Positions 27,818-41,237 of a stretch of 64,000 nt of DNA are shown here, one piece after another. The stretch is from assembly GCF_040807025.1 (NCBI RefSeq), contig NC_090943.1:28735213-28799212 (forward strand), given 5' to 3'. A model generated the notes under the pieces. The model saw only the letters and a list, made by a program, of their open reading frames with translations. It was not told the origin of the DNA and searched no databases. This stretch comes from Struthio camelus (lineage: Eukaryota > Chordata > Aves > Struthioniformes > Struthionidae). Position 1 is the stretch's first letter. Each line of letters opens with the position of its first letter. A program made the position numbers and the translations under genes.

Positions 27818-30800
27818 AACGCCAGAACACCCTCCTGAACGCTGAGATTGGAAGCACTGTCAAATATTAACCACTGTCAAAGACTCCTGCAGGCTCAGCT
27901 ACACCAGTGTGCACCCGTGTCAGGCAAAGCATTGCACACAGCTGTGGTCTGTGGTAGAAGGCGAGGTGTAGCCCAGCAAAACCTCCCAAGCAGGCTCCCA
28001 ATATCAATTTTCAATTGTGGAGTTAGTGTCACAACACAGGAGGCTCACCACTGTCTGCTGTGGTAGATGGTGATGTACTGATGCCGCCAAGCTTCACACT
28101 GAAGTGGAACCACCCAGTGACATAACAGGAATGAGAAGGAAATGTATAATTAAGCAGAGCTAGTCCTGTGCTACCCCTATTTATTTATGCATTGCAAATA
28201 TCGGGCAAATTTCTCAGAACACTGGATTTTCTGAGACAATGTCCACAAAAACTGATTTTCCAGGATACAATATTTCAGTAAAAAGATATCAAGTCAAATT
28301 AAGAAATTCAACAGCTTTCAAAATACTTTACTAACACAAAGAAAGGAAGGAAATTGTCCTGCCACTCAAATTCTTCAACAAACATGAAAAATTATTATAC
28401 ATACTATACTATGATGTTTTGTGCTAGAACAGACATCCTCTGGTTAAGAGTTTTAGTATAAAGAGTTTATTTACAAACTGTGGGCTTCTTAAATTATGTT
28501 AATACCATGAAGCATAAAGAAAATGAGGAAATGGAAATGGAGAATGAAAGCAGTAATCCACATTTGCTCATGAATTTTGATTTGAGCACCCGGAGTCTCA
28601 CTTTTTGGACCGTCCCACATTTACAGCCAGGTCTACTTTCAGATTTACATCGATGTGAGCCCCGTATAACACCACTAAGGTCCATCTGCTCTTGTCTCAC
28701 ACCCCCTCACAAACGAGGGGTGCTCTCACTTTACTGAAGTTACTTCAAATGTACGTCAGGGTACATATGGCTTCAGAAGCTCTTACACAACTCAAAGGAA
28801 AGGAGACATTCAATTCAGTCTGTTCTAATGGAGCAATCAGCGATAATCTGGTGCTATGGGAAGCGCTTTGTGCTCCTTGACAAGAAAGATTTATTTTTTT
28901 CTGTGTTTGAGTTTTTCCTGAATTTTCAAGCCCTGCTGATAAAACTAATGTGAAAACTAAACATACTGTCATAAAACCATGACCTAAAAAAAAAATCTGT
29001 TTGGGGTATATAGAGGTGGGACAGACTCCTAAAGATTGCAGAGTATGCAAGTAACATCTGTTCCCTACATGTAGGATAATTACCCACCCGCCGTTAGAAT
29101 TAAGTTGAAATTAAAGTGCAAAAATCTTTCAGCTGAAGGTTCACTTATTAAGCTATAAGCGCAAGCTGAAAGCAATACTACTTCCATAGGAAAGGCTGTC
29201 TAAATTACACGAGTAGTAAATCTCAAAAAGCCAAAAGATTCCTGCAGTTGTACTGCTAAAATATAAGACAGTTTGCCTGTTGTGGTTATGTTCTTACTGT
29301 TTAGCTTTAAAAATACTTTCATTCAGGTGTAAAGGTATATTGGTATTTATGGAAGAATACTGTTATAACAGTATAGATCCCTATAGAGGTATAATTCATA
29401 TGGATTCATAAGCTACCTTACTCATCTTATAAGCCTAAACTGTCAACGCATTGTGCAAAAAAAGAATCTAGGACCTAATCCAATGCTCACTGAAATCACC
29501 AGGAGCTGCTGCATCATAGTCTCTCCTCTGGAAATACATGCCGGGGAGCAAAGCACATGGCTTTGGCAGAACCAGAGCCTTTGGGTAATCCAAAGATGCC
29601 TGTATACACACCACTTTTCGGGAGGAGGCAGGATATGAGGGCAGATTGACAAGGTAGTGGTGGGAGCAGTGCTGGAAGTGGGCATCCACCCTTCTCTTGA
29701 GGGTGGCTTTCAGCTCAGGTGGTATGTGAATCCCTCTGGTCTTGAAGCAGGATCCAGAAGGAGCTTCTAGAAAATAAGCTAGACTGTGTCTTTTCTGCCT
29801 CATGTGGAGTCCTGGGCAGGGACAGGGAGGCCCAGGGGGATGGGCAGGCAGAGTGAGGGCTGGCAGTGCCCTCAGAGCCCCGACGCTCAGTTAACTTAAG
29901 ATGTCTACAGCAAAGATACCCATTTCAGAGCTACATTATATTAGGCTTCCTTTATAGTTAGCGGAAGAAAATTAATATTTCTAAAGTATGTCTGGTCCAT
30001 TTTTGACCTCCATCGTAGGGCAAGTGGAATTGCACCCTACAAGTGTCCCCTCAGATTTTCCCAGGAGATGATGTGACAAACCAGGAGGTACTGTAGGTAC
30101 CTATGTTTGAGCAAAAGGAAAAAAAAGTCTTCTTGCCTAATCCAATTTTGTCATGCTGCAAGGGTCACATCATCTTCCAGGCTATCTTACTCCTGCTTGT
30201 ATCTTTCCATTCTTTGCTTACCACTTCTCTGTGCCTACGAAGGAAATAGAAGTGCGTCTTGAGAAAGGTAATGGCAAAAATGAGTAGCATTTCCTGCTTC
30301 CCCTATCTATTCACTCCAGAAACATCCTCGCTGCTTCACTCAGTGCAGAAATCTTCCACTAGCCTCAAACAGAAGATGCAGCGGTGGGCGGGCTCTTGAT
30401 TCCATGTTTCTCCTTTGGATAAGATACATACATCAAGGAGGAATAAAAACAGCACTTTGAGTCACTATTTCTCAAAAGAGAGTGCATTATTGAGGGGATT
30501 AGGGCTGCAATTGAGTGATAAATAGGTTGATTTTTTTAAAGGCTTGGTTATAAAAAAAAAATCTCGAAATAAGAAGGCTTTTCTATGAGTGCTTTTCAAC
30601 TGTAGATGCAGTTCACCATATCTTTGACATTACTCTTAAATTGATACTAAAAGGTATCAGCCTTTCAAGGCTTTTGAAACTTCAGAACTCTTTTGTGTAT
30701 TAACTCTGGGTGATCTGTTAACGATAAAGAAAGCACACAGCGTGCAGCATTATGTTTTTCCGATTCTTGCATAATTATTATTGAAGAGCCAAAGTCATGC

Positions 30801-30990
30801 TCTTTATTTTAGACTCAGTCAGAACTCTTATTGGCTTAATTGAGAATATGGTTGAAAAAGAACAGGCTGTAGATAGAACAAAAATGAGTCAAATGGGGAC
30901 TTGGTCCACAGAACACGGAGGGAAAAAATAAAACAAAGCCACAATAAAACCTACATCTAATTCCTAGACAAAGCTACTGAGAAAGTTGTG

Positions 30991-31012
30991 ATTGGTCACT
31001 ATGGCAACCAAT
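30991..31012. promoter_or_regulatory. Inverted CCAAT pair with X-box-like core
   Basis: ATTGGT and ACCAAT face each other across ten bases, and the spacer region reads TCACTATGGCAAC, close to an RFX X-box half. Together these resemble a compact NF-Y/RFX site. It is only a motif match, about 7 kb upstream of ASB4. Confidence 0.3.
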
Positions 31013-34000
31013 TTTTAAATAGCAATAAAATGCCTTTAATACTGCAAGCACATTTTCTATATAGATTTAGTAAATGCACTCAGACCTGATTAGAGTGAAT
31101 ATAATTTTACAGTAGATAGTCTATAATATTACAAAACCAACACAAGCAGAATCAAAATACAAATCGTTATAAAATGTTAATGTGTTAACCATATTAATGG
31201 CTCGATCATTTAGCACAAGAGGTAACTGGTAACCTTAGTTATTTTCTTTCCTCAGAAAATCTTTTAATAACCGATGTAACTTAAGGCAACTCTGAGTTTA
31301 AATGAGGAATAGGTACTTGTTTTCTTGGCTTTTGTACTAATGCACTCAGGATGATGGATCAACATACTGAGGTCTTTTCCCTGTGACATGGGAATTTGTT
31401 CCCACTGTCCCAGCTCTGACGGCAGCTGGGAGAACAACAATTTGATTCTCACCCCCTTTGCTCCGCATCTTTCACAACGGCACCGAGGTTAGCTCTGCCT
31501 TGCAGCATTCACGCGAATTGCTGATGTCTGTCGATAAGGCTGGCACTCCCGCAGTATAGGCAAGATTTATCCCGCACCGTACCAATAAAAACGGCATCTA
31601 ATATGCACATTCTTTAGACTAACATAGTTAAATTATTACTTCTGCAAGTAAGGATTTGGTCTGTCATGTTCTGGGAAGGAAGATGTCAATACTTGCAAGG
31701 AGTGAGCTTAACAGCTTACGTTGCTTAGAAATGCAGCAGACAAGAAGTGCTGTTTATCAGTGACTGATTTATCCAGAGAGGGTGGGAAACACAGGCAACA
31801 GAGGAGATCAAAAACAGGCATCCAGACCACTGGCACAGTCATACGAGTGCACAACGGTTTTATGGAGCCACCAAAGGGCTGCACATTCCCTATCTGCTCC
31901 ATCACCATACCTAACCCTGTGTTTGCTGTGCGCTGCCTGTTTTAGCGATATCTCGTCTTCCCTCTGCACACGTTCCTCCCTCTTGGCGGATTCTTCCATG
32001 TGTCTCGTCTTGGCATCACTTCAAATTGAGTCCTTTACAGCAGGAACAGTCTTATTCTTAGGCTGGCAAACAGTACTGCTACTACTGAGTGAGTTAATAT
32101 TCCCTTATGTGTCAGTATTTTGATCCAAGAGGACTGTATTTTGGAGCATTGCCACCCTTGCAAAACTGAAGAGCCTTCCACACTTTGGCTGCTTGCCTAG
32201 CTGAAAACCGCTGTCACTTGGCTTGATACGTATTTAATATATAGGAAACATCTCATAATACACCAGCTCAGCTCCACACACAGCTTTGCCCAAGTTTCAC
32301 TTCGCAAAAGTTGCTGGGAACGGCCCGATGAGAGCTTCTCTTCCCCAGCCAAGGACTGCCAGAGCTTGGCACTGGCCGCCCTGCCGGGAAGCACGGCCAA
32401 GCAGCGGGCAGGCGGCCCTGGAAGAGGAGAGGAGAGACATAGCCTCCTGCAGGGCTCTTTCTATGGGCAGTGAATTATTTTTGTCTCGCTGCTGTGAGGC
32501 AACACTTGTCTCTACTGAGCTGCCTTCCACAGGCTTCATTTAAACCCATAGTTTATGCCTCTCTTCAGCGGAAGGAAAGAACTCTTAGAGATTTACATTT
32601 GGTTTTGGATTAAGTTTGGTTACAAAATCCCCCAGGTTTAAGTACTGCCAGATATTATGACGCAAAGCTGCAAAAATATGAGAAGAATTTTCCACTCAAC
32701 ATAGCTAGGTAAGATTTATTTTTTCCATTCCTTGAAAATACTGACTGCCTGATTTTAATTTCCCTATATCAGAGGACAGGCATCTTGTTTGCAAATATAC
32801 ATGCCTTTGAACCAAAGAACCTAACAGCATTGTACCTGGGTAAAGGCGGTATTTGTATTTGTTTGAACTGTTTTGCAAATAAGGATATTCTGTGTATACT
32901 TTTTATATTCAGTACGTTGTCTTAATGGGCATTTTGGGGAGACTATTCCTCATTTTAAAACATCCTAAACTCAACACTACCACTCTGCCATCAATAGCTA
33001 ACCCAACTATAACACCCAGTAGCTTCTGGCTATCCGGATGAATACATTGATAGCAGGATGTGGAATGCACATAAACAAAAGAAATAGATCCCTGGAGCTG
33101 AATATGGAAATAGTACACATCAAAACCAAAAAGAAACGCATGGAAGAACGTGCTAAGCCTTTTCCATGAAGTCTTACCGTGAAGTTCAGGATTGTTGGCA
33201 TCAAGCTTTAATTTTATAACGTACATGTGCCCCAAGACTAAGCATCTCTCAGTATACTTTTCAAAATTGTGTTTACTTAACTAAAAGCAAAAATAGAAGG
33301 TCAGACTCTCAAAGATACATAGGTTCCCACCTCCGAGGAATTCGACTTCCAAGGAGTTGGGACATAAATATCTAAATACTTTTGAGGATGTGGGACTCCC
33401 ATTTTTTCCCTCCTGTCCCTAACAAATGAGAACAAAAGCAAAATAATTCAACAAAGAACAAGAGGAGGATTCCAAACTGATGACACTAAGAAGGTGAACA
33501 AGCTACAGGGATTAATTTACAGAGAGAGCTTTTCTCAGAAGAGCTGAGCACCTGCAAAAAATAGTTTGCACTTGGCACAGCTAAGGATTTTTTCCCCACT
33601 AAGAAATAAAGCGAGAAGAATGGGAAAGATTTATGTAATTTTTATACTTAAGAGTCAGCATTCTAGAAGGATATCAGATAAAATATAGCAGTGGCTAAAG
33701 CAAGCAGAAAGATGTATAAGAATAAAAAAAGGCAATATTAACAGTAGCAAAAAAATGTGTGATACAGCTAAGTAAAAGGACTGAGCTTAATCCATTTTGG
33801 GAGCTAAGAGAGGTTGGGAAGAAACAATTGATTTGTAAGCAGCCTGGGTCGCAATGTGGGAAACTTGGGCTGCTGCTGCAGAGGCTGTAAAGGCCCCGGA
33901 AAATAAGGGAATTGTGACCATGACTGCAACGGTATTTTCAAGAGCCTGCACTGTTCAGAAGAGATGAAAGTGTGGGATTAACTCAAGGATCCATTTCTTG

Positions 34001-37000
34001 CTTCAGGGCAGCAAATCTGGTATTCAGCACATTTCCAAACTTAGAAGGCTGCTGAGCGGGACTGACTGCTTCACACGGAGGCTGTATTTTTACTGCTTAA
34101 GTAACCTACTCTAACCAGTGATCCGCTGCGGGAAGGAAAGGGTGCTTAACTCACACAGCTGAGATCTAGTGAGCCAAGCGCACCAATACCTGCCTGCAAG
34201 ATTGAGAGCTGTGGGGTGCACACAGTGTTTCAATACCCCCTGTACAGGGAGGGCATTCGCAGCAGCCCTGCTGAAGCTGCAGGAGGGTGACACTGCATCG
34301 GTCAATGCTCTCCATGCCCACCCCACCAGCGTGACCTTTTTGACAGCATAGCTGTAGCACAGGCTGATTTGCGGGGCACTACAAGTCCCTCGGCCCTCTA
34401 CCGGGAGAGTTTCCCAGGCTGCAGCTACTAACAACTGCCTTGCTGCTCCAGTTGCCTCACAGCCACTCTTTTGGAGCTGTTCTCTTTTTTTTCTGGCTCT
34501 CTGCCTGCCCCTGCGTAGAGTTCAGGACGTTGCTCTTCACTTCCAAAAACCTTACTCCGCTAGAGCTGTTCCCAGCTCTGCTGCGGACACATAAGCCACG
34601 TAGCTGCCAATATATTATCGCTCCACAGCGGTTAGTGCCAACAGAGGGGCCCCAGCTCCTCCGATCTCCTCAGGAGACACACTTTTCACAGGCTACCAGG
34701 ATATCTTTTCTCATATTCTCCTTTTCTTTTCTCCTTAAAATTGTCTTTGCCTCCTATTAGCAGTGACATCTTTGACTTTCCTACAAACCCCTGTGTCACC
34801 AAGCCCTCCTTCTCATAAGACCATCCTCCCCTCATGTGAAATTCCCTTCATGCACCCACCTCAAGGCAACTTTCCCCAGCTCAGCTCTGCTGTTTGGTGC
34901 CCACCTAGTAAAGGACATGGCCCCCTAAGTGGAAATGCTTCCCTTGACTTCAGCCGATTGTGGATCATGTCCACAATAACCTGCTACATCTGTCAGAGAA
35001 GGTCTTCAGCAGCCCATCTGAGGTCGTCAACAAGACTGCCATTGACTAAATTGAAAATCTGTGCACACCTGAAGGGCTTTGCCTGCTCTCCTCCAGCTTG
35101 CTGCAGCCCTTCTCACCTGTTTCTTCACCATGACTTATGAGAGGCTGATCTAGCCCGTCCTGGGGAGACACAGGTATTTGTGTGCCTGTGAACATGAGCG
35201 TGCTGTGTGGAGCACAAGGAAACACTGGGGGCAAGGTTTTGTCTCGCCAGTAAAATTATGCCTTTACACTAGCTGTCTAATTTAGACAGTTGCTTCTGAA
35301 TGTGGAAACCAGATTTTCTTAGTGGATACAACATGTGAGTGCTGTGCAGTGCCCATCACAGCGGCTACAAGCCTAACCTTAAATAGCCGTAGTAAATGTT
35401 AGTACTGTTATTTGTGCTAAACCAGTGATGTACTATTGTTTCACAGTAAAATGTTGAGAATACTTGGCAGCTTTGAGACTCGGATGCCATCAGTTTTGAC
35501 TTTCAAAATCAAACTGCCACCTTGTGGTATGGTGGAATATAAAAATAAAAATAAAAAAAAAATACGGATATATGGGAAAAATTGGTCATTTTGTCCCACT
35601 AATGATTGTCAGTACTTATATATTCTTAAATATATTTCACAACACTATAAGTAAAGTAATAAAACTTCTTATGTGTTTCCTTAAAAAATCAGTGAAGTTT
35701 TATGTGATTGTTTGTCAGTGTAAAACATAAGGCCATTTCCTTATTCTTGTACATAATCCTATTGAAAGCAGTAGTGTTTTCGTATGAGTAGGTGTCTCAG
35801 AATTAGGCCCAAATGCATTGTACAGGCAAACACTAACTGCGAAGGAGGCAGGTGTCTATATTTGTTTCCTTTTTCTCTTTGAAGTTCATTAATGTTAAGA
35901 AAGATTTATGTCAAAATCAGAGCAAGGCCACACAAATTACTGAAGGCGAGCAAGTTATAGCACAATGGCTGGTCTGAGGCACTGTCCCTGTGCATGCCTC
36001 TTGGATCTTGACAAATGTGAGGTGATTTTAATGAACTTTCTCTTTGACTGTGGGCCAAGCTATTGCAAATGGCTTCACATTGGTTGTCAACCAAGAGCAA
36101 ACCCAGTGGATCAGCAGACAGGCTGTGATTTGTTACCGTAATCTGTTAGTGCATCTGAAGTTTCAGATGGCAGAGCAGCATGGAGACGTGCTGGAGAGAA
36201 CCTTTCAATACACAGCTAGGCTGAATGACCTTGCATAAATCTAATGCTGTTTATCACAGATAGATGAAAAACTAGTCCACTTCATAAGGAAAAGCATAGC
36301 TGAGATGAGCTACTGATTGTAGCCACATATCAGTGCTTTGTGCTTATATAACTTTTTGGATTTAGTGGTTAAAAAAAAGATGCAAGTAACAAGAACTCAA
36401 TAAAATCCAAAGTTCACATCTTACCCTTCTGCTCATGGCAGATAAGCATTAATATGTTTTTTAAAGCGTGGAGTGAAGTCATCCACTACTGAGAGTAACA
36501 AAGAAAGAGGGAGGCAGTCGTGCAGGAGAGTAGGTAAAGGTACTAAGAACTAAGTTGGCACTGAAACTCAGAGTAAGGCTAGAAAGATGCAGACTTGATG
36601 CCTGGAGCATTGGGGTTAGTCTTTTTCCTTCCCCCGAACTTTATTACAGGTCTGAACACAATACCTCAGGAAAGCACTTCCATTTACGATTTTTATTTAG
36701 TTTACATATTTTATTCAAATGCAGTTAGGTATGAGGTAGTCATAAACTTTACAATTCTCCATGAATTGTTCCATAACATTTCTACGGCACGCTGGCCCTA
36801 CCAGGGATCTGGGGAACACTGCCGTGGATGGACGTCCTGCAGGGCTGGCTGAGGAGACTGGACCCCGGAAACCTGAGGAACACAGGGGCTGCCACAATTT
36901 CCAGTATCACCCAGCTCACATCTCCTCATCAGCCCACTTGGCAGCTGAACTTGCAGGAGGTCAGGAAGAATAAGCATGAAAATATCTTCTTAATGGTTGC

Positions 37001-37776
37001 AATACTGGCCCATTTAAACCAACAATGGGAAGTCTCCTACCGGCTATGGTCCCATCCAGGAGCCCAAGTGGGTGCAAGTGCCATTGGTGCTGCGTGAACT
37101 GCATGGTGCATAGCAGCAACTCATAGCAGCCAAGTTTGCATCAATCCTCACACGCTGCTGCCAGCCCAGGGACAGGGCTGGCAGTGCATGACAGGTAATG
37201 ACAAAGGAGGGAGAGGGAACCATTCAGTGGGTGATGGCATTGTGAGGGAGAGAGAAAAGTATCCGGAGGGAGAGGAAGAACTCTCAGTTTGAATGAAGGG
37301 TAATTTAGGCGATGCGGGGGAGTGAAAAGAGCTGATGGAGCCGCATTGCCTCCTGGCACCTATGTGGTCTAGGGAAATCCTGCTGTTCAGGATGTTACAC
37401 AGGAGCTTGGGCTAGAGAAACAGGATGTGATCCCTTGGGGCTTTGCAGGTTGGGGTGAGACCTGCATGGCAGGGGTGCTGCTCCAGAGGCCTCCCTGGTG
37501 GCTGCAGGAATGTAATCAGGACCGACGCGCCAAGTGCTGTCCTGGGAGGGAGTGAGCAGCCTCCCCCAGGAAGAGTACCTTTTTGTTAAATGCACTAGTT
37601 AAAAGGCATCTGCAGAGAGACCATCATTTCTCGCTGCAGTCAATTAATCAGCAATGGTAACCATGAAAAGAAACATGAGTGTTTCTCCAGCTGAGAAACA
37701 ATGGCCAGGACTAGTATCTTTTAACATGAATGGATGGCAGGAGCAGAGGGTAACCATATGCTTAATGAAGCTTAAG

Positions 37777-37786
37777 GTATATAAAG
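37777..37786 (+). promoter_or_regulatory. ASB4: Upstream TATA-like box, ASB4
   Basis: GTATATAAAG, a good TATA match about 250 bases before the chosen start codon. It would set a start site near 37,810. The second TATA at 37,897 is closer and competes. Confidence 0.35.
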
Positions 37787-37896
37787 CCCATGATGATCAT
37801 TCTTATTTTGGTGTTATTGCTAGCATGCCTGTCTTTGCTTTCATAAAAAGAGTGTGGTGATATCCAAGAGTGGCATTTCAATGCCTGAAATGCTCC

Positions 37897-37908
37897 TTAT
37901 ATAAATAG
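37897..37908 (+). promoter_or_regulatory. ASB4: TATA box, likely ASB4 core promoter
   Basis: TTATATAAATAG on the plus strand. Transcription about 25-30 bases downstream would begin near 37,925-37,935 and give a 5' UTR of roughly 100 bases before the ATG at 38,032. There is no CpG island here, which fits a tissue-restricted gene. Confidence 0.55.
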
Positions 37909-38031
37909 AACAAGCAGCTCAGCATGACTTAGCGATAAAATTACCTTCTGGTCTCCAGGAACTTCAGCATGCAGCTCTGCTCTAGGACCTCAGTGCACCC
38001 CTCTTCCCCACACAAACAAATACGTTTGGAA

Positions 38032-38245
38032 ATGGACCTGGAGGAGACATACAAAGAAGAGGAGAATACGGAGGAGAGAATGACTCGAGCAGCAGCTGCC
38101 AAGTTGGTGAAAAAAGCTTTTCTTGAAGCCTTGAAGTCAAATGACTATGAAACACTAGACGAGCTCTTGAGCCAGAAGAAAATAGATGTGGATACGGTGT
38201 TTGAAGTGGAAGATGAAAACTTGATTCTGGCCTCCTACAAACAAG
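38032..38245 (+). CDS. ASB4: ASB4 coding exon 1
   Basis: Residues 1-71 plus one base of G72. It begins with an acidic stretch ([15 protein letters not shown]) followed by the conserved [15 protein letters not shown] and [13 protein letters not shown]. The donor is GTAAAC after base 38245. The acidic N-terminus is longer than in human. Confidence 0.93.
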
Positions 38246-41192
38246 GTAAACACAACGGCAGGAAGTAGGCAGGTTTGAGTAATTTAGAAGAAACCGTGGC
38301 CATTTGTCCTTTCAGACCCTGCCCATGTATGTCGAGTCACAGGCTGTAAATCGCGGTAGGTTTATACAGTGGCCGAGGGCCGAGGAGGAGCCTGAGTCCT
38401 CCTCCGTGGAGGAGGTGGCAGCCGGGGCTGCCTCCCGCACTGCGTGGGCACCGCTGGAGGGGAGGTTGCTGGCCTGATCCGTGGGCTCGGCCAAGGGCAG
38501 GCTGGAGACCCAACCCAGCCTCTGTGTTGCTGGTTCGGGGAAGCCTAGAAAGAGGAGTCGTTGGCATTGCCTCACATGAATTCAAGTGGAAAGTCCAGAA
38601 TAGACCATGCAGCTAAGCATGATATATAAATTTCTGACACGTACCCAGTATGTCACATAAACAGATCATTTAGAAACATGAAATGTTCAGTCTCTTCAAT
38701 TTTCAATTTACAATAGTAGTACAGTGAATTGTCCTTAGCTCAGTCCCCAGGGAGTCCTGCGGACCTTGAGCATCGCTGAATGGGAGATTCAGTTTTCAAA
38801 GTGCCATTGTATCTATCAAATCAAAACAAACTATCTATAAAAATACCATGAGGGGACACAACCAGGAAAGAGCTTTTCCAGGGTACAGAAATAACAAACC
38901 TGTTCTCAGCCACATACTGGCTGAGTTTCTGAAAAACTTACAACTCAAAGTAATAAAATAAGTTTGGTCGCAATTAAAGTCAGCACACTTCATTATTTGC
39001 TTGCCATCAGATTCTTCATGTGAATCTAAAAAATTGTAACCACCAGCCTTTGCCAGAAATTAAGCACACATGGAAATAAACCCTTCCAGTTCCAGCAGCA
39101 CAACAAATACACCTTTTTTCTGTGCCCTAAAGAAGGGACAACAGTCCCAGCTCTCCTCATTTGCTGTGTTTACCTCTTATTTAACAATTAGCTTGTGCTC
39201 TTTTGATTTCATAAGGGTGAGAATGATGCAGCCCTGGCTCGTTTTCCTTGGTGAGAGGGTCTGAACTAACTCTCTCAGTGCTAAAAACATCTTAAAATAG
39301 TCTTTCTTCTGTCCTCCGCAAGCTAAAATGCATTCTTGTGTTAGTCTTAGGCCACAGAACTAATGCATAAGTTTTTAATCGTAGATCATCTGACTGCAAG
39401 CATTAACCTGTCTCTTTAGGACACCTCCCTGCTTTCTGCTGAGGTAAATGCACCCAATGGCCCAAATCACAGCAGTGATTCATTTCCTTTCTGCAAAAGG
39501 CGCTCTACCAACTCTTGCACAAATCTTACTGTTATTCTGAAGCCCAGCTAACTGTGGTTTGAGAGGAGGACTTCCTTGAGCAGGGAGAGGGGAGAAAAGT
39601 CATGCCTCAGTTACGCACTATCCAGACAACCTGTGCTTTGCCAGGCCCGAAGCTGTGAAGTGGAAAGGTAATGCCACGGCATGGCATCATGGCATGGTAG
39701 AGCTGCTTTGCGGCCCCTCTGCCGAAGGCTGCGGGCTCGCAAGTCCCCTAACCTTGCATGCACCATTGCTTTTTTATGTGTTCACCCCAAGCAAGCACAG
39801 AGAGGCTCCCACAAAGCCCACGCCACATCCAGCTCCATGCCTTGGTGGCCATTCTGCTGGGCTCAGGGATGCCTGGGGTTTGGGCAGAGAGCAGGGAGAT
39901 GCTCCCAACACCCACGAGGGAGCTCAGCCACAGCAGCACAGGCAAATGAAATCCATGGTGGTCTCGGGCAGGAAAGTGGTGGCTTTAAGAAGTGGTAACC
40001 TGGCTTTCTGGGATCGTTTTCGTGCATTTAGCGCTCACATTTGTACGTTTTCTGGCAGTCCAGCCATCAGGCCTGGCTCTGTGTGGGATAAGTCAGCTCG
40101 TGGCTAACAAGAAGGAATAGGAATTTGGGCAGGGAGTCGGTTTAGGAGACTTGCTCTGCCATATGCATAGGCCCTGGGACAGAGCCCATCTCATGTGTGC
40201 CCAATTCGGGAGAAACTAATGAAGCAGATTTCCTGCAGAAAACGCCAAAGTTAGCTGTACAGTCAATAGCTTGAGAGTTTCTGAGTGGCTCCTAAGGAGA
40301 GACTGTCCCCAGTTTAGGCATGTCGGTGGACTTAGGGCTACCTGCTCTCTCCGTTGACTGAGCGGGTTACTTTGGCAAAGGTTTTGGTAGTCCCCAAAAT
40401 TTAGACCTAAAGGGGGTGCCACGAATTATAGACAAGTTTCTCACAGCCCTCGTAGACTTCTTCTCACCTCTGAGATCTCATGTGCTGGCAGAAATAAATG
40501 CTTATATTTTTCAGCAAAATGCCACTGAAGACATGCCAGAGCAGCAGGTGCAGCTGCTGTCTTGACTGTCAATTTTATAACCATACCCTTTAAATTGAAA
40601 CCTAGCATTTTTCAAAGGCTTACAAGAACTGCATTACTGACGTCTATTTTAAGAGACATACTTGCAATTTAACAAGGAGGGGAAGAGGAACTTTAATCCA
40701 AGTTCCTCCCTGTCCCCAGCTCTTTGTTTCTACCTCTTTACTTCCTCCCCATCTCCCTTTCTGTCTAACTCAATACATCTGATTACTGTAAAAACTGTTT
40801 CCATGTGACACTAAGGATGAAAAGCTATATACAACTAGAGATTCAAAAATAAAGAAAGATTTGAATTAATTTGATCTCTTTGTACATCTTTAGTATTTTC
40901 CTGTCTTTTACATGATAACAGTATTTAACCAGGCAATTGTTCACGGAGAAATAAATACATCAAATGCAGAAAATGTTATATGTACACATTCTAGCTAAGA
41001 TGCAGCTGCTGTGCCTAAAAACCCAATGTTCTAGAATCGTGCTGCTCTTCTAGCGGTTTTTATTTTGTTTTACTTTTTTAAACAAATGATTATAGTAATC
41101 ACTTCTGAGACTGTCTCTGTGCAGTCATTAAGCGTGTAGTCCTATCTTGGGAGCAGAAAATTGTTATTTGGTCTTACACCTGTTTGTAAGCA

Positions 41193-41237
<45 letters not shown>

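Larger units (their letters stand above)
27501..37776. other. Intergenic between retroelement and ASB4
   Basis: About 10 kb in which no exon, RNA gene or clear repeat family was recognised, apart from simple repeats (A-run near 27,800) and a paired CCAAT motif at 30,991-31,012. Open frames are short and scattered on both strands, as expected by chance. Confidence 0.5.
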
